The notes beneath the pieces are model-generated. The model had not been told where the DNA came from and did not search any database. It worked only from the letters and a program-made list of their open reading frames with translations. From Azospirillum brasilense (GTDB taxonomy: Bacteria; Pseudomonadota; Alphaproteobacteria; Azospirillales; Azospirillaceae), in contig NZ_CP059450.1 in NCBI RefSeq assembly GCF_022023855.1, positions 682,001 to 746,000 on the forward strand: a DNA stretch of 64,000 bases, given 5' to 3'. This document shows, piece after piece, positions 1 through 8,744 of this stretch (its first letter is position 1; every line of letters starts with the position of its first letter). A program made the translations under genes and the position numbers.

Positions 1-404
1 ATCTCGACGCGGGCGGCCATGAAGGGATGGCCCGGCACCCACTCGACGATGCGGAAGCGCTGCTGCCCCTGGCACACCAGATGGTGCGAGCCGTCGGGCG
101 TGGTGACGTAGCGCAGGATGCTGGCGGTCGTGCCGACGCGGTGCATGTCGGCTCCGGTCGGGTCCTCCACCGCCTCGTCGCGCTGGAGCAGGATACCGAC
201 CGGCCGTTCGGTGCGGGCCGCCTCCTGCGCTGCGGCGACGGAGCGCGCCCGCCCGACCGTCACCGGCAGCACCACCCCGGGAAACTGCACGAGGTTCCGC
301 ACCGGGATGACCGGGATCACATCCTCCGGCAGCCCGGAGACGGGCGGCGAGACGGGCGGTGTCTGGGGAGTCGGCGTCGCTTCGGCAGCGTGCTCATCAG
401 TCAT
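1..404 (-). CDS. lon: ATP-dependent protease Lon, N-terminal part (runs off window)
   Basis: Only the first 134 or so codons are in the window; the gene continues past position 1. Translating the minus strand from the ATG at 404 gives a Pro-rich leader, then VIPVIPVRNLVQFPGVVLPV and GILLQRDEAVEDP. This is the substrate-recognition LON domain that opens the Lon protease; the AAA+ and Ser-Lys protease domains would lie outside. Lon degrades misfolded and regulatory proteins in the cytoplasm. It starts 10 bases after the hsp20 stop with an AAGGACG ribosome site, so the two are probably co-transcribed. The family call is firm; whether this is the only lon copy cannot be told. Confidence 0.87.
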   Translation of the reverse strand, partial: MTDEHAAEATPTPQTPPVSPPVSGLPEDVIPVIPVRNLVQFPGVVLPVTVGRARSVAAAQEAARTERPVGILLQRDEAVEDPTGADMHRVGTTASILRYVTTPDGSHHLVCQGQQRFRIVEWVPGHPFMAARVE

Positions 405-414
405 TGGACGTCCT

Positions 415-822
415 TCATCCCATCTTGTCGAGCGTCAGCACGAGGCAGCCCGCCGACAGCTCGCGCCGTCCCATGCGGAAGGCCCCGGCGGGCAGCTCGA
501 TCCGCCGCTCGAAGCGGCCGTGGGGAATCTCGAGGCGGTGGATGATCCCGTCGCAGCCCAGCGGCAGCGTCCGTTCCCCGGCAACCACCAGAACGCCGTC
601 CTCGACGGCGACGTGAAGCTGGTCCGCACCGACGCCGGGAAGGGCGACGACGATGGTCACCGCGTCCTCCGTCTCGTAGACGTCGATGGGCGGAGTCCAG
701 CAGGCGCGGCGCGGGCCGGGCGGGGCCGGGCGGAAGAACTGGCGGTGCAGCCGCTCGGCACGGTCCAGCAGCTCGACGGCCTCCGACCACATGAAGGAAG
801 CGGGATCACGGCGGGGCGGCAT
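415..822 (-). CDS. Small heat-shock protein, Hsp20/alpha-crystallin family
   Basis: A 135-residue protein with an alpha-crystallin domain at about residues 45-133 (PPIDVYETEDAVTIVVALPG, GERTLPLG, then HRLEIPHGRFERRIELP). Small heat-shock proteins hold unfolding proteins for ATP-dependent refolding. The C-terminal I-x-I tail is missing; the protein ends at LTLDKMG, which is short for the family. The ATG has a GAGGAG site 7 bases upstream. It lies between a DUF2934 gene and lon, and the three probably form one stress operon read from the EcfG-type promoter at 1130-1154. Confidence 0.85.
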   Translation of the reverse strand: MPPRRDPASFMWSEAVELLDRAERLHRQFFRPAPPGPRRACWTPPIDVYETEDAVTIVVALPGVGADQLHVAVEDGVLVVAGERTLPLGCDGIIHRLEIPHGRFERRIELPAGAFRMGRRELSAGCLVLTLDKMG

Positions 823-855
823 GGCGACTCCTCGGAGGAAAAGATGTGATGGGCG

Positions 856-1047
856 TCAGATGCCGGCGCCCGAATCCGCGGAGGCTCGGGCGGGGTCGCG
901 CGGCGCGGCGCCCTCCTCCTTCGCCCGCTCGTCCTCGTCCCGGAGTTCGCGGCAGGCCCGCTCCCAATGCTCGGCGCGGCGCCCTTCGGGGCGGCCCTCC
1001 CGTTCCCAGATCTCGTAGGCACGGTGGCGGATGCGGTGTTCGTCCAT
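856..1047 (-). CDS. DUF2934 family small protein
   Basis: 63 residues. The start MDEHRIRHRAYEIWEREGRP is the DUF2934 pattern (short helical segment with R-x-R-A-Y-x-I-W-E-x-E-G-R-P), followed by a charged Glu/Arg tail. The function of the family is unknown; members are common in rhizobia and azospirilla. I chose the ATG at 1047 because AAGGAGGG lies just upstream and the longer frame adds low-complexity residues. First gene of a presumed operon with hsp20 and lon, with a consensus EcfG promoter about 80 bases upstream, which suggests a general-stress role. Confidence 0.72.
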   Translation of the reverse strand: MDEHRIRHRAYEIWEREGRPEGRRAEHWERACRELRDEDERAKEEGAAPRDPARASADSGAGI

Positions 1048-1129
1048 CGCGGCTTTTCCCTCCTTCCCGCCCCGGCCACAGGCATGGCCCATCCGGCCGC
1101 AAGAACCGGGGCTCCTTCGTCCCTTTAGC

Positions 1130-1154
1130 AACGGCAGGGTGTCGCAGGCGTTCC
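1130..1154 (-). promoter_or_regulatory. EcfG-type (general stress sigma) promoter
   Basis: On the minus strand GGAAC (1154-1150), 16 bases, then CGTT (1133-1130). This is an exact match to the alphaproteobacterial EcfG consensus GGAAC-N16/17-CGTT. It points at the DUF2934 gene (ATG at 1047) and, downstream, hsp20 and lon. The motif match is direct; use by EcfG is inferred and fits with a phyR gene in the same window. Confidence 0.65.
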
Positions 1155-1214
1155 GCCGACCTTGCGGACATCAGACGGAAGGAAGGGGAAATGGCCCCTT
1201 TCGAGGCCGGGGCT

Positions 1215-1466
1215 TTAGAACCGGTCCGGCCCATCCGTGGGATCGGGGCGGCCCGCCGCCTCGTCGTGGCCGCTTCGGTTGCTGAGGAAAACGAGGGCCA
1301 TGAGCCCGATGGCGACGGCGCTGGTCAGCACGGCGCCGCCCACCAGGGCGAGCAGGCCCGGCAGGCTGAGGCCGAACAGGTCGAAGCCCGTCGCCGCCCA
1401 GGCGGCAAGCAGCGCCGCCAGGACGATGACGGGACAGGCGATCAGGAAGACGCGGAGCCAGGACAT
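1215..1466 (-). CDS. Small two-helix membrane protein, unknown function
   Basis: 83 residues: a first hydrophobic segment at about 4-25, a second at about 34-61 (GLLALVGGAVLTSAVAIGLM), then a short polar tail (NRSGHDEAAGRPDPTDGPD). The ATG has GGAGAG 6 bases upstream. I do not recognise the family. It lies between the DUF2934 gene and a universal stress protein on the same strand, so a stress connection is possible but only from position. Confidence 0.6.
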   Translation of the reverse strand: MSWLRVFLIACPVIVLAALLAAWAATGFDLFGLSLPGLLALVGGAVLTSAVAIGLMALVFLSNRSGHDEAAGRPDPTDGPDRF

Positions 1467-1559
1467 GCACGCTCTCCAGCCGGTGCCGGGACAGCCTCTA
1501 CATGGCCGCCCGGCACGCCGGAGGAAAGCCCGTCGCCCGTTTCCGTCAACCGGACGGCG

Positions 1560-2387
1560 TCAGTGGGACAGCAGCAGCGGCACCGGGCAGGTGCGCAGGA
1601 CATGGCGCGTTCCGCCGCCGCGGTGCAGGAAGGGGAAGCCGTAATGGCCGTGCGCGCCCATCACCAGCAGATCAGCCCCGGAGTCGATGCTGCGGGCGAG
1701 AAGCGCGTCCATGGCGCCGATGTCGGTCACCGTGAAATGCGTCTGTTCGGCCGTCACGCCGTGCAGCGCCAGATGGTCGAGCAGGCCGATGCGCTGCGGC
1801 TCCGACCCTGCGGGCGGGGCGGCCTGGGTCAGCACGGTGATGACGGTCACCTCGTCGGCGGCCTGGAGGAAGGGCATGGCGTCGGACAGGGCGCGGGCGG
1901 CCTCGCGCTCGGCGTTCCAGGCGACGGCAACGCGCTTGCCGATCACCGGGAAGGTGCCTGCGAAGGGCAGCACCAGCACAGGGCGGCCCGAATTCAGCAC
2001 CACCTGCTCGTTCAGCTCCTCCGGCGCCACGCCGTCGGCGGGGGCGCTGCGGTCGAACTGGCCGAGCACCGTCAGGTCGGCGAAGCGCGACCAGATGATG
2101 ACCTCGCGGATGACGTGGTTGTGCTCGCCGTGGGTCAGGCCGTGCCACTGGCCCTGCAGGCCCGACGCCTGGAGCTTGTCGCGGAACATCGCCTCGCTGC
2201 GGGCGGCGGCCTGTTCCAGATGGTCGCTGGAGCGGCGGGCGATGACGCTGGTGGCGCTGCGGTCCGGCTGGGCGAACAGGCCGCGCAGGAAGGCGCCGCT
2301 GGTCTTCGCCAGGGCGATGGCCGCGTCGAGGCGGGTTTCCACCTGCGGGCCGGAATCGAGATGCACGAGGATGTGCTTGTAGGCCAT
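1560..2387 (-). CDS. Universal stress protein, tandem UspA domains
   Basis: 275 residues with two UspA folds. The first opens at MAYKHILVHLDSGPQVETRL. The second ends in LLVMGAHGHYGFPFLHRGGGTRHVLRTCPVPLLL, carrying the G-x2-G-x9-G-(S/T)-type nucleotide-binding motif in a changed form (GAHGHYG...GGGTRHVL). UspA proteins are cytoplasmic ATP/AMP-binding stress factors. The start at 2387 is set by GGAGGAG directly upstream; the longer frame adds a run of Arg/Asn that does not look coded. A two-domain Usp is about twice the length of a single UspA. Confidence 0.85.
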   Translation of the reverse strand: MAYKHILVHLDSGPQVETRLDAAIALAKTSGAFLRGLFAQPDRSATSVIARRSSDHLEQAAARSEAMFRDKLQASGLQGQWHGLTHGEHNHVIREVIIWSRFADLTVLGQFDRSAPADGVAPEELNEQVVLNSGRPVLVLPFAGTFPVIGKRVAVAWNAEREAARALSDAMPFLQAADEVTVITVLTQAAPPAGSEPQRIGLLDHLALHGVTAEQTHFTVTDIGAMDALLARSIDSGADLLVMGAHGHYGFPFLHRGGGTRHVLRTCPVPLLLSH

Positions 2388-2534
2388 GAAACTCCTCCCT
2401 TTGTTGTTGTCCGGGCCGTTGTTCTTGTTCGGGCGGGCGTGCCCGTGGGCGACGCGCCGGCACCGATTGTTCCTCTTGCGGCGCCGCAACGCCAGCAGGA
2501 AAAAGCCTTCCGGAAGGATGGAATAGGCGTTTCC

Positions 2535-4364
2535 TCAGAAGCTCATGCGCAAGCGGGCGGTGAAGGCGTGATTGTGCCCGTCCGCCCCCGACAGTTCGCC
2601 GCGGTAACCCACCGTGGCGCTGACCGCCTGCCAGAGCTGGGCCGACAGGCCGGCGCCGATCACCAGGGAGTCGCGGCCGTCGCCGCTCGGGCTCACGCTG
2701 TTGGCGGCCCCGCCGGGCAGGCGGATGGTGACGGTGCGCGCGTCCTCGGCGAACTGGTGCTCCCAGGCGATGCCCAGGCTGGGCTGAATCACCGTCCGCC
2801 CGATCTCCACGATGGTGGAGGCTTCGGCCCCGACGCTGCTCTCCAGCGATTCGGCGCTCTGCCGCTCGACGCCGAGCGACAGCAGGCCGGCGCCGCTCTC
2901 CTGATAGCCGTCGATGCGCGTGTGGATGTAGCGCAGGCCCAGCCGCGGTCCCAGCGCCACCGGCCCGAGCTGCGCCGTGTAGCCACCGTCGACCGACAGG
3001 GCGTAGGTCCGCCCGTCCGTGTCCGCCGAGGCGTTGGGGAACGGCGCGAAGCCGGTGGTCCGGTCGATGTCGCCGTAGCGGTCGAAGGAAACGCTGCCCG
3101 CCACGGCCAGCAGGAAGCCCCGCGCCTCGGTCACCGCGTGCAGGCCGATGATGGTGCTGGTCATGTCCAGCGTGCCCGCCCCCTCGTCCAGCTTGGCGCG
3201 GCCGCGCGATCCGCCGACCGACAGCCCGACGCGCGAGGCCGGCCCGACCGGCAATTCGGCGCCGACGCCGCCCGACTGGGTGTTGAAGCGGAAGCCCTGG
3301 CGCTCCGCCGTGCCGCCGAGACGGCCCCAGGCGGCATCACCGATCAGGAACGCCCTCAGCTCCCCGTTGCCGAGCGGCGCCTCCACCCGCGTCCCAGCGG
3401 GACCGGCGATGGAGCCGAGCAACGCGCGGTGCCAGCTCCGCGTCGCTTCGAAGGGCAGCTCCGGCTGCATCGCCACCGTCTCCGCCGCGTCGTTCAGGGC
3501 GAGCAGCGCGCCTTGCATGTATTGCGCGATCAGCAGATGGGCGGCGCGGGTCGGGTGGATCTCATCCCAATAGACGGTCTGGTCGGCCTGCGCCTCGGTC
3601 CCGCAGGCGCCGGTCGGCGCGTTGTCCGACAGGCAGGGCGTGACGGTGTTGGTGAAGCCGTAGGCCGTCGGGTTGGCCGCCACCGCGCGGTACAGCGCGT
3701 TGACGTCGGCCACCACGACGGTGACTCCCAGCCGCTTCTCCACGTCGGCCATCGCCTGCGACAGCAATGTGTTATGGGAGGCGGTGACGGTGTTCAGCAG
3801 GGCGGCGCGGTCGGAGCTGCGGGTGTCCGGGACGGTGCCGAGGTCCGGCAGGTTCGGCACCAGGAAGGTCTTCCCCCCGAGCGCCGCCAGACGCTCCACC
3901 GTGGTGACGATGTTGCCAACCGTCTGGGTGACGAGGCCCGACGGGTCCGCCCCGGCCGAGACGCGGTTGAAGTAGTCGTTGCCGCCTGCCCACACCGCGA
4001 ACAGCCCGCCGCCGGTGCCGCTCGGGCGGCTGAACAGGAACTGCCCGACCTGCCCCTGGATGCCGGGAACGCCGGTCTGCGACAGGGAGCCGGTCTCCGC
4101 ACCACCATAGGCGAAGTTGGTCTTCTGGTCGGGCTGGCTGCCGATCAGCGGGGCCAGCCGTTCGACCCAGACGGGGCCGTTTGAGAAACGCCCGTCGTAA
4201 TAGGGCGGGCTCTGCGGAATGCCGCCGCGCGTCAGCTCATAGACGCGGCCGGTGTCGGACAGGCTGTCGCCGAAGACGAACACCCGGTCGAACGGCACCG
4301 CACCGGCGGGCGCCGACGCCAGCAACGCAACTCCCGCTGCCATACGAATTGCCTTACCCTTCAC
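2535..4364 (-). CDS. GDSL-type esterase/lipase autotransporter
   Basis: 609 residues. A signal peptide (about 1-22, ending in AGA) is followed by an SGNH/GDSL hydrolase domain: FVFGDSLSDTGR with Ser34 as nucleophile, an AGGNDYF block III (Asn), and WDEIHPTRAAH with Asp267 and His270. The last 280 or so residues are an autotransporter beta-barrel ending in the outer-membrane signature ARLRMSF. This matches EstA/ApeE-type esterases, which stay anchored in the outer membrane and cleave short- to medium-chain esters or lipids at the surface. All catalytic blocks are present, so it should be active. Monocistronic. Confidence 0.9.
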   Translation of the reverse strand: MKGKAIRMAAGVALLASAPAGAVPFDRVFVFGDSLSDTGRVYELTRGGIPQSPPYYDGRFSNGPVWVERLAPLIGSQPDQKTNFAYGGAETGSLSQTGVPGIQGQVGQFLFSRPSGTGGGLFAVWAGGNDYFNRVSAGADPSGLVTQTVGNIVTTVERLAALGGKTFLVPNLPDLGTVPDTRSSDRAALLNTVTASHNTLLSQAMADVEKRLGVTVVVADVNALYRAVAANPTAYGFTNTVTPCLSDNAPTGACGTEAQADQTVYWDEIHPTRAAHLLIAQYMQGALLALNDAAETVAMQPELPFEATRSWHRALLGSIAGPAGTRVEAPLGNGELRAFLIGDAAWGRLGGTAERQGFRFNTQSGGVGAELPVGPASRVGLSVGGSRGRAKLDEGAGTLDMTSTIIGLHAVTEARGFLLAVAGSVSFDRYGDIDRTTGFAPFPNASADTDGRTYALSVDGGYTAQLGPVALGPRLGLRYIHTRIDGYQESGAGLLSLGVERQSAESLESSVGAEASTIVEIGRTVIQPSLGIAWEHQFAEDARTVTIRLPGGAANSVSPSGDGRDSLVIGAGLSAQLWQAVSATVGYRGELSGADGHNHAFTARLRMSF

Positions 4365-4583
4365 CGCCTCACCTCCCCCGCTGGACAGCCGGAAAACAGG
4401 GGTGGTGCGTCAAAGCGGGGGGCGGTACCGCCATTGCGTCGGGAAGAGAAGCCGCTTGGGCGGGTTCATCAGACCATGGGGGACCCGAGCATGGGTCCAT
4501 CCATGGAGGAGGCAGGACCTCGCCACTCGGCGGGCGGCGCCCACCGGCACCCCGGTGTCCGCGCCGCCCGCACTTTTCCCAGC

Positions 4584-5174
4584 TCAGCGGTTTCCCCAGG
4601 GAAGCATGCGGCTCAAGGTTCCGTCCTTCAGCACATACTGGTGAACCAGGGCGGCGACCGCGTGCAGGCCGGCCAGCACGATGATGGCGGTGCCGAGAAG
4701 CTCGTGCAGTTTCTCAAGCGTGTCGCCGAAGGCATGGTTTTCCGCCACCAGCGTCGGCAGGGTGAACAGGCCGAAGACGGCGACGGGATGGCCGTGGGCC
4801 TGGGTCATCGTCACGCCGGCCAGCGGCACCGCGATCATCAGGGCGTAGAGCGCCAGATGCCCGGCCTTCGCGGTCAGCAGGAGCAGCGGCGCGGTGTCGG
4901 CGGGCATGGGCGGCGGCGGGCTGACGGCGCGCCAGACCATACGCAGCGCCACCAGCGCCAGCACGAGGACGCCGAGCGAGCGGTGGAGGTCCATCAGGGC
5001 GGTCCGCTCCGGCCCTCGGGGCACCAGCCCGCGCCCTTGGGCGATGGCGAAGGCCACCAGGATCAGCAGGGCGACGCTCCAATGCAGGAACAGCATCACC
5101 CCGTCGTAGCGGGTCTTGATGGGGCGGGTCTTGACGGGCGGCCGGACGGCGGCCTCGGAGTAAGCGTTGGACAT
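4584..5174 (-). CDS. Cytochrome b561 family protein
   Basis: 196 residues with four membrane helices. His residues occur in the expected helices (MLFLHWSVALLI, LMDLHRSLGVLVL, AGHLALYALMI, LHELLGTAIIVLAGLHAVAALVHQY), which are the ligands of two b-type haems in the CybB/YceJ family. It moves electrons between the quinone pool and a periplasmic acceptor, often superoxide-related. The ATG at 5174 has AGGGGA upstream. No partner gene such as YceI lies beside it. Confidence 0.87.
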   Translation of the reverse strand: MSNAYSEAAVRPPVKTRPIKTRYDGVMLFLHWSVALLILVAFAIAQGRGLVPRGPERTALMDLHRSLGVLVLALVALRMVWRAVSPPPPMPADTAPLLLLTAKAGHLALYALMIAVPLAGVTMTQAHGHPVAVFGLFTLPTLVAENHAFGDTLEKLHELLGTAIIVLAGLHAVAALVHQYVLKDGTLSRMLPWGNR

Positions 5175-5377
5175 CGGAAGTCCCCTCATCGGCAGAAACA
5201 GGCAAGTCCTGCCGATCCTGTCCGGGGGCGACTGAACCGAAGCTGAACGGCGGAACCCAGGACTGAGATGGGGGTGCCGCGCTGATCCGCGCCGTGGTCG
5301 CACGGATGACCCGGCGCGCCAGCCGGGTAACCCCGATCAGAGGAAACGTTCTCGCCGCCGGTCGTCGCCGAAGGGCG

Positions 5378-7351
5378 TCACACCGCCGCTTCGGACTCCG
5401 GCGCCAGTTCGGACGCGGGCAGCAGGCGGCGGACGGTCAGGCACACGATGTCGCCGGTCTGCCCGCCCGGACCGACATGGGCCTCCACCGCGCGCAGGAG
5501 CAGTTCGGAGCGGTCGCGCGCCGACAGGCCGCGGCCCTGATGCAGGACGGCGGCGAGACGCTCCTCGCCGAACGGCTCGCGCTGGGCGTTCACCGCCCGC
5601 AGCACGCCCTCGGTGCACAGGAACAGCGTGTCCTCCTGCTCCAGCCGGGTCACCGCCTCGCTGTAGGGGATGCCCTTGCGCACGCCCAGCGCCGGGCCGC
5701 CGGCGTCCGCCAGGGTCAGGACGCTGCCGTCCGCCCGGATGCGGCAGGGCGCGCGGTTGCCAGCGCTGGAATGGCTGAGCATTCCGGTCTCGCGGTCGTA
5801 GAGAGCGACAAAGGCGGTGGCGAAGCCGTCGAAGGGGCTCTGCCCGCACAGCCGGTCGTTGGCCGCCGCCAGGATAGCGGCCGGGGTCATCCCGGGCCGG
5901 GCCGCCGCCTCGCGGATCGCGCCGCGCACCAGCAGCATCAGGAAGGCCGCCGGCACGCCCCAGCCGGACACGCCGGCCACCACCAGCAGGCAATGGCGCT
6001 CGTCCAGCTCGATCACGTCGTAGAAGTCGCCGCTGACCGCCGGGCCGGGGACCAGCAGGCCGAAGAACTGGCTGTCGCGCCCGGCGGGAAGCTGCTGCGG
6101 CAGCAGGTTCGCCTGCACGTCGCGGGCGGCGCGCTGCTCCTCTTCGATCAGGTGTTCGGCGGCGGCCAGCTTCTCGGTGCGGGTCTCCAGTTCGGCCGTG
6201 CGCATCAGAAGCTGGGCGTCCAGCGTCTCCTCGCGGTAGGACGCCTCCAGCGCCATGCTGCGGAAGACGCGGGCGAGGCGGCCCATCTCGTCGTTGCGCT
6301 CCATCGCCTCGTTCAGGGTGAAGGGGTTGAAGCGCCCGGCCTCCACGGCGGCGACGGCCTCGCCCAGCCGCTCGATCGGGGCCATCTGGCTACGCGCGAA
6401 GCGGACGGCGCCGTAGACGCCTGCCGCCAGGACGAGCAGCCCGACCAGCACGCCGATCTTTATATGGCGTCCGACCACCGAGGACAGGTCCTCCGCCGGC
6501 AGGCGGACCACCGCGATGCCCGCGCCCTGCCCGGCCACCGCCGGCACCGGAGCGAAAGCGGTAAGGTGCTCGTCCTCGCGCAGCAGGCCGGTCTCGCCGG
6601 CCGCCGCCGCGGCCTTCGCCGCCTCGACCGCCCGCTCCGACAGCGGCCCGGCGCTGGGACCGGTGGCGTGCACAGCGAGACGCCCGTCGCGCTCCAGCAG
6701 CCAGGCGCCCTCCACCGTGCCGCCGGCCAGCAGGGAGGCCATCACCCCGTCCACTCCGGCCTTGCGGGCGATGTCGCCCAGCCGGCGCACATCGGCGCCG
6801 ACCTGGACGATGCGCGGCTTGTCGACGCCGGCCACGCCGGCGAACTTCATCAGCTTGCCGCCTTCGGTGGCGGCGTCGGTCACCACCTTCTCCGGCGCGC
6901 GGTTCAGCAGGCCGTAATAGGGCGCTTGGCGCGGCTGCGCCCGCGCGTCGGGGCCGAAGGTGATGTCGGGGCCGGGAATGTTGTGCAGATAGGCGCGGCC
7001 CCGGTTGTCGGTGACCCAGATCTCGTCCGGCCCGCCACCATCAGCGACAGCCTTCAGCCGGTCGGTCACAGCCTTGATCGGCGCCTTACCCGCCTCCATC
7101 ACCGCCACGAGGTGGGCGGCGAGCGTCGCCTCCGACAGCAGCCGGTCGCCCAGCAGCGCCTCCACGTCGCGCGGAACCTCGCGCGCCAGCGTGGCGCTGC
7201 GGGCCAGCAGGGTCGCCGCGCCACGGCCGTCCGCTTCCACCCGCGACTGGATCACCGAATGGGTCGTCCAGGCCAGCAGAATCGTGACCAGCGCCACCGC
7301 CAGCGTCACCAGCCCGGAGATCAGGAGGACCAAACGCCCTTGAAAGGTCAT
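5378..7351 (-). CDS. Membrane-bound PP2C/SpoIIE-type serine phosphatase with HAMP domain
   Basis: 657 residues: helix 1 (about 7-30), a periplasmic sensor of roughly 250 residues, helix 2 (KIGVLVGLLVLAAGVYGAVR), HAMP, a coiled coil (ETLDAQLLMRTAELETRTEKLAAAEHL is its core, partly quoted here by ends ETLD and AEHL), then a C-terminal RsbU/SpoIIE phosphatase domain with SGDFYDVIELD and the later GVPAAFLMLLVRG. Such proteins dephosphorylate anti-sigma-factor antagonists in partner-switching pathways. No STAS-domain or RsbW-like kinase gene is adjacent, so its partner is elsewhere. I chose the ATG at 7351 (AAGGCGGG upstream); an ATG at 7402 is the alternative. Confidence 0.83.
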   Translation of the reverse strand: MTFQGRLVLLISGLVTLAVALVTILLAWTTHSVIQSRVEADGRGAATLLARSATLAREVPRDVEALLGDRLLSEATLAAHLVAVMEAGKAPIKAVTDRLKAVADGGGPDEIWVTDNRGRAYLHNIPGPDITFGPDARAQPRQAPYYGLLNRAPEKVVTDAATEGGKLMKFAGVAGVDKPRIVQVGADVRRLGDIARKAGVDGVMASLLAGGTVEGAWLLERDGRLAVHATGPSAGPLSERAVEAAKAAAAAGETGLLREDEHLTAFAPVPAVAGQGAGIAVVRLPAEDLSSVVGRHIKIGVLVGLLVLAAGVYGAVRFARSQMAPIERLGEAVAAVEAGRFNPFTLNEAMERNDEMGRLARVFRSMALEASYREETLDAQLLMRTAELETRTEKLAAAEHLIEEEQRAARDVQANLLPQQLPAGRDSQFFGLLVPGPAVSGDFYDVIELDERHCLLVVAGVSGWGVPAAFLMLLVRGAIREAAARPGMTPAAILAAANDRLCGQSPFDGFATAFVALYDRETGMLSHSSAGNRAPCRIRADGSVLTLADAGGPALGVRKGIPYSEAVTRLEQEDTLFLCTEGVLRAVNAQREPFGEERLAAVLHQGRGLSARDRSELLLRAVEAHVGPGGQTGDIVCLTVRRLLPASELAPESEAAV

Positions 7352-7506
7352 GGAGGGGACCCGCCTTTTGTAGCCAACCGACCGCCACGGGCGCTCCGCC
7401 ATCCCTGGACAAGCCTGGGATTTGGGAAAATTGCCCGACCGCGCCCATCGGTTCTACCCAGCCGGACACCCCGAGTCCAGGAGAGGCGGACGTGCTCCCT
7501 GTAACC

Positions 7507-8511
7507 TCAGTACCAGTATCCGCCGATCCGGTAGCGCGGGCGCCGCAGCGCCGCCGGCATGGCGAGGTGCGGCCGGGCATGAAGGGGGTGGGCGTCGAGG
7601 CCCGGCAGAACCGGCGGCGGGGTACGCAGCGCCATCAGGCGGCGCACCCGCTCCTCGGTGTCCGGGTGGGTGCGCAGCAGGGAGGGGATGCTCTGCGCCC
7701 GGCGGCGGCCGGGAAAGCGCAGCCCTTCCCATGGGCTGTGCTGAAGCCGCTCGATCCGGGCGAGCGCCGAAGCCACGCCCTCCGGGTCGCCGGTCAGGTG
7801 GGCGGCGTCGAGGTCGGCGTCGAATTCCCGGGTGCGCGACAAGGCAAGCTGCAGAAGCACGCCAATCCAGGGTGCGGCGATAAGCACCACCACCAGCAGC
7901 CACGGAACCGCCTCCTGCCGCATCATCAGCAGGGGCAGGTTGAGAATCAACAGGGCCATGCCGAAGACGGACATCAGGCGGGTCAGGTTGGTCACCGTGT
8001 CGGCCAGCCCCATCACGGTCAGGTCGTTGTTGCGCACGTGGCTGACCTCGTGGGCCAACACGCCGGCCAGCTCACGCAGGCTGAGCGCGCGCAGAAGCCC
8101 GTCGGTGACCGCGATGACCGACCGGCGGCGGCTGCCCACGGCGAAGGCGTTCAACGCCGGGCTGGCGACGTACCACAGCTCCGGCACCGCGGGCAGTTCC
8201 GCCCGGCGGGCGATGGCGGCCAGGGCGTCGAACAGGACCGGGGCCTCCGCATAGGTCAGGCGGCCCGCACCGAACATGCCGAGCACCATGCGCGGCGACA
8301 GGCGCGGGCTGAACAGCAGACTGACGGCGCCGCCGAGCAGCGCCCACAGCACCCCCTCAACCCCCGCCAGGATCATCCCGCACAGCGCCAGCAGCAGCAC
8401 CATGCCACCGAGCAGGAGGAGGGACTGCAGCACATTCGCGATCTTGTGGCGCCGCCGCAGGTCGGCGGCCGCCTGATCCGTGGGCATGAAGGACCGGTGC
8501 GTGTGCGGCAT
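7507..8511 (-). CDS. M48 family metalloprotease, HtpX-like
   Basis: 334 residues. Two N-terminal helices (about 28-70), then the zinc motif HEVSH at about 154-158, a further pair of hydrophobic segments (about 185-230), and SRTREFDADLDAAHLTG, whose Glu is the expected third zinc ligand. This is the HtpX/M48B layout: an inner-membrane protease with a cytoplasmic active site that removes damaged membrane proteins. The ATG at 8511 follows GGGAGGG. Divergent from cbpA, which fits a protein-quality-control neighbourhood. Confidence 0.86.
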   Translation of the reverse strand: MPHTHRSFMPTDQAAADLRRRHKIANVLQSLLLLGGMVLLLALCGMILAGVEGVLWALLGGAVSLLFSPRLSPRMVLGMFGAGRLTYAEAPVLFDALAAIARRAELPAVPELWYVASPALNAFAVGSRRRSVIAVTDGLLRALSLRELAGVLAHEVSHVRNNDLTVMGLADTVTNLTRLMSVFGMALLILNLPLLMMRQEAVPWLLVVVLIAAPWIGVLLQLALSRTREFDADLDAAHLTGDPEGVASALARIERLQHSPWEGLRFPGRRRAQSIPSLLRTHPDTEERVRRLMALRTPPPVLPGLDAHPLHARPHLAMPAALRRPRYRIGGYWY

Positions 8512-8654
8512 GACGGGGGCTCCCTCCCTGACCATCTCCCTTTGGAACCGTTCAACCGGACCCAAGTCCGGCCCGCCTCATATTGGCGCGCGCCGCCCCT
8601 TCGTCATCCCGGCCGCAAGCACAGGCGCCGTGCGCCGAACGGAAGGCCAACCCT

Positions 8655-8684
8655 CTTGATTTGCGGGGGAGCGTCGAACACATA
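8655..8684 (+). promoter_or_regulatory. Possible RpoH (sigma-32) promoter for cbpA
   Basis: CTTGAT (8655-8660), 18 bases, CACATA (8679-8684), 61 bases before the cbpA ATG. It resembles the alphaproteobacterial heat-shock consensus CTTGAC-N17/18-CyTATnT, with one change in the -35 and a weaker -10. RpoH is encoded in this window. Inference from motif only. Confidence 0.4.
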
Positions 8685-8744
8685 CACGTCGAACGTGCTC
8701 ACCCATCAGCCGCTGACCCCCGCTTTCCAATCACGGTCATCGCC

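Noticed and set aside
846-4184. 1112-codon open frame on the plus strand
   Set aside because: It runs antisense through the Usp and GDSL autotransporter genes, which have clear families. Its composition (Arg, Gly, Gln, Ala, His) is that of a GC-rich shadow frame.
5294-7504. 736-codon open frame on the plus strand
   Set aside because: Antisense to the PP2C phosphatase, whose domains are intact; no family pattern and shadow-like composition.
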